Below are positions 5,283-5,323 of a stretch of 5,323 nucleotides of DNA, piece after piece; the stretch's first letter is position 1, and each line of letters begins with the position of its first letter. Both the position numbers and the translations under genes were made by a program. The stretch is from assembly GCA_027858355.1 (NCBI GenBank), contig JAQICW010000218.1, forward strand, positions 1-5,323. The letters run 5' to 3'. This DNA comes from Desulfobacula sp. GTDB lineage: Bacteria; Desulfobacterota; Desulfobacteria; Desulfobacterales; Desulfobacteraceae. Under the pieces are notes generated by a model. That model did not search any database. It was given only the letters and a program-made list of their open reading frames with translations, and had not been told where the DNA came from.

Positions 5283-5323
5283 ATGTTAGACACGGACATT
5301 TGCATTTACATTATCAAACGCAA
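5283..5323 (+). CDS. vapC: VapC-type PIN-domain toxin, N-terminal part (cut by window edge)
   Basis: Thirteen complete codons from ATG 5283 read MLDTDICIYIIKR, the start of VapC PIN-domain RNases, which usually run about 130 residues. D3 is the first of the acidic residues that hold Mg2+ in the active site; the others lie beyond the edge. VapC toxins cleave tRNA or rRNA when released from VapB. The ATG is five bases after the vapB stop. A purine run, AGGAGAGAG (5258-5266), inside vapB lies 16 bases upstream and may help, but translational coupling with vapB is more likely. The call rests on both the short sequence and the vapB neighbour. Confidence 0.85.
   Translation, partial: MLDTDICIYIIKR

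Overview
The window is AT-rich and carries ordinary bacterial gene types. The best guess for the source is a sulfate-reducing Desulfobacterota, of the Desulfobacteraceae kind. This rests on recognition of the CoA-transferase/GNAT fusion, the REC-GAF-HD-GYP regulator and the style of the intergenic repeats. It is an inference, not a measured placement.

Layout. Bases 1-255 (minus strand) hold the N-terminal 85 codons of a tRNA-dihydrouridine synthase. It is divergent from a 52-codon unknown gene (407-565, plus); the two are served by back-to-back sigma70-like promoters whose -35 boxes overlap. Convergent with the small gene is one long minus-strand reading frame, 2466 down to 595. It encodes an acetyl-CoA hydrolase/CoA-transferase with a C-terminal GNAT acetyltransferase domain. 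This frame is broken by two adjacent in-frame stops, TAG TAA, at 1593-1588. Family-like sequence continues in the same frame on both sides with no length change, so it looks like a recently disabled gene, or possibly a sequence error. The usual catalytic Glu of the transferase is Gln here. Divergent from it, 2737-4263 encodes an intact response regulator with a REC, coiled-coil, GAF and HD-GYP layout, a likely cyclic-di-GMP phosphodiesterase.

Next come tRNA-Lys(UUU) and tRNA-Glu(UUC), 17 bases apart, with a promoter upstream and a strong hairpin terminator downstream. About 440 bases without a credible gene follow. They carry short repeats (two CAAGCCTGACCC copies and a tandem ACCATTCACAATT), a terminator-like hairpin and small palindromes, the kind of debris often found at the edge of mobile or accessory DNA. 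The right end starts a VapBC toxin-antitoxin operon. It has a near-consensus promoter, a 7+1+7 operator palindrome over the -10 box, a complete VapB antitoxin and the first 13 codons of the VapC toxin, cut by the window end.

How it fits together. The left two thirds look like core genome: tRNA modification, acyl-CoA metabolism, signalling and tRNAs. The stretch after the tRNAs looks accessory. No wholly new system was found. The observations most worth checking are the double stop plus missing catalytic Glu in the transferase, the small gene with a strong promoter, and the operator arrangement ahead of vapBC.
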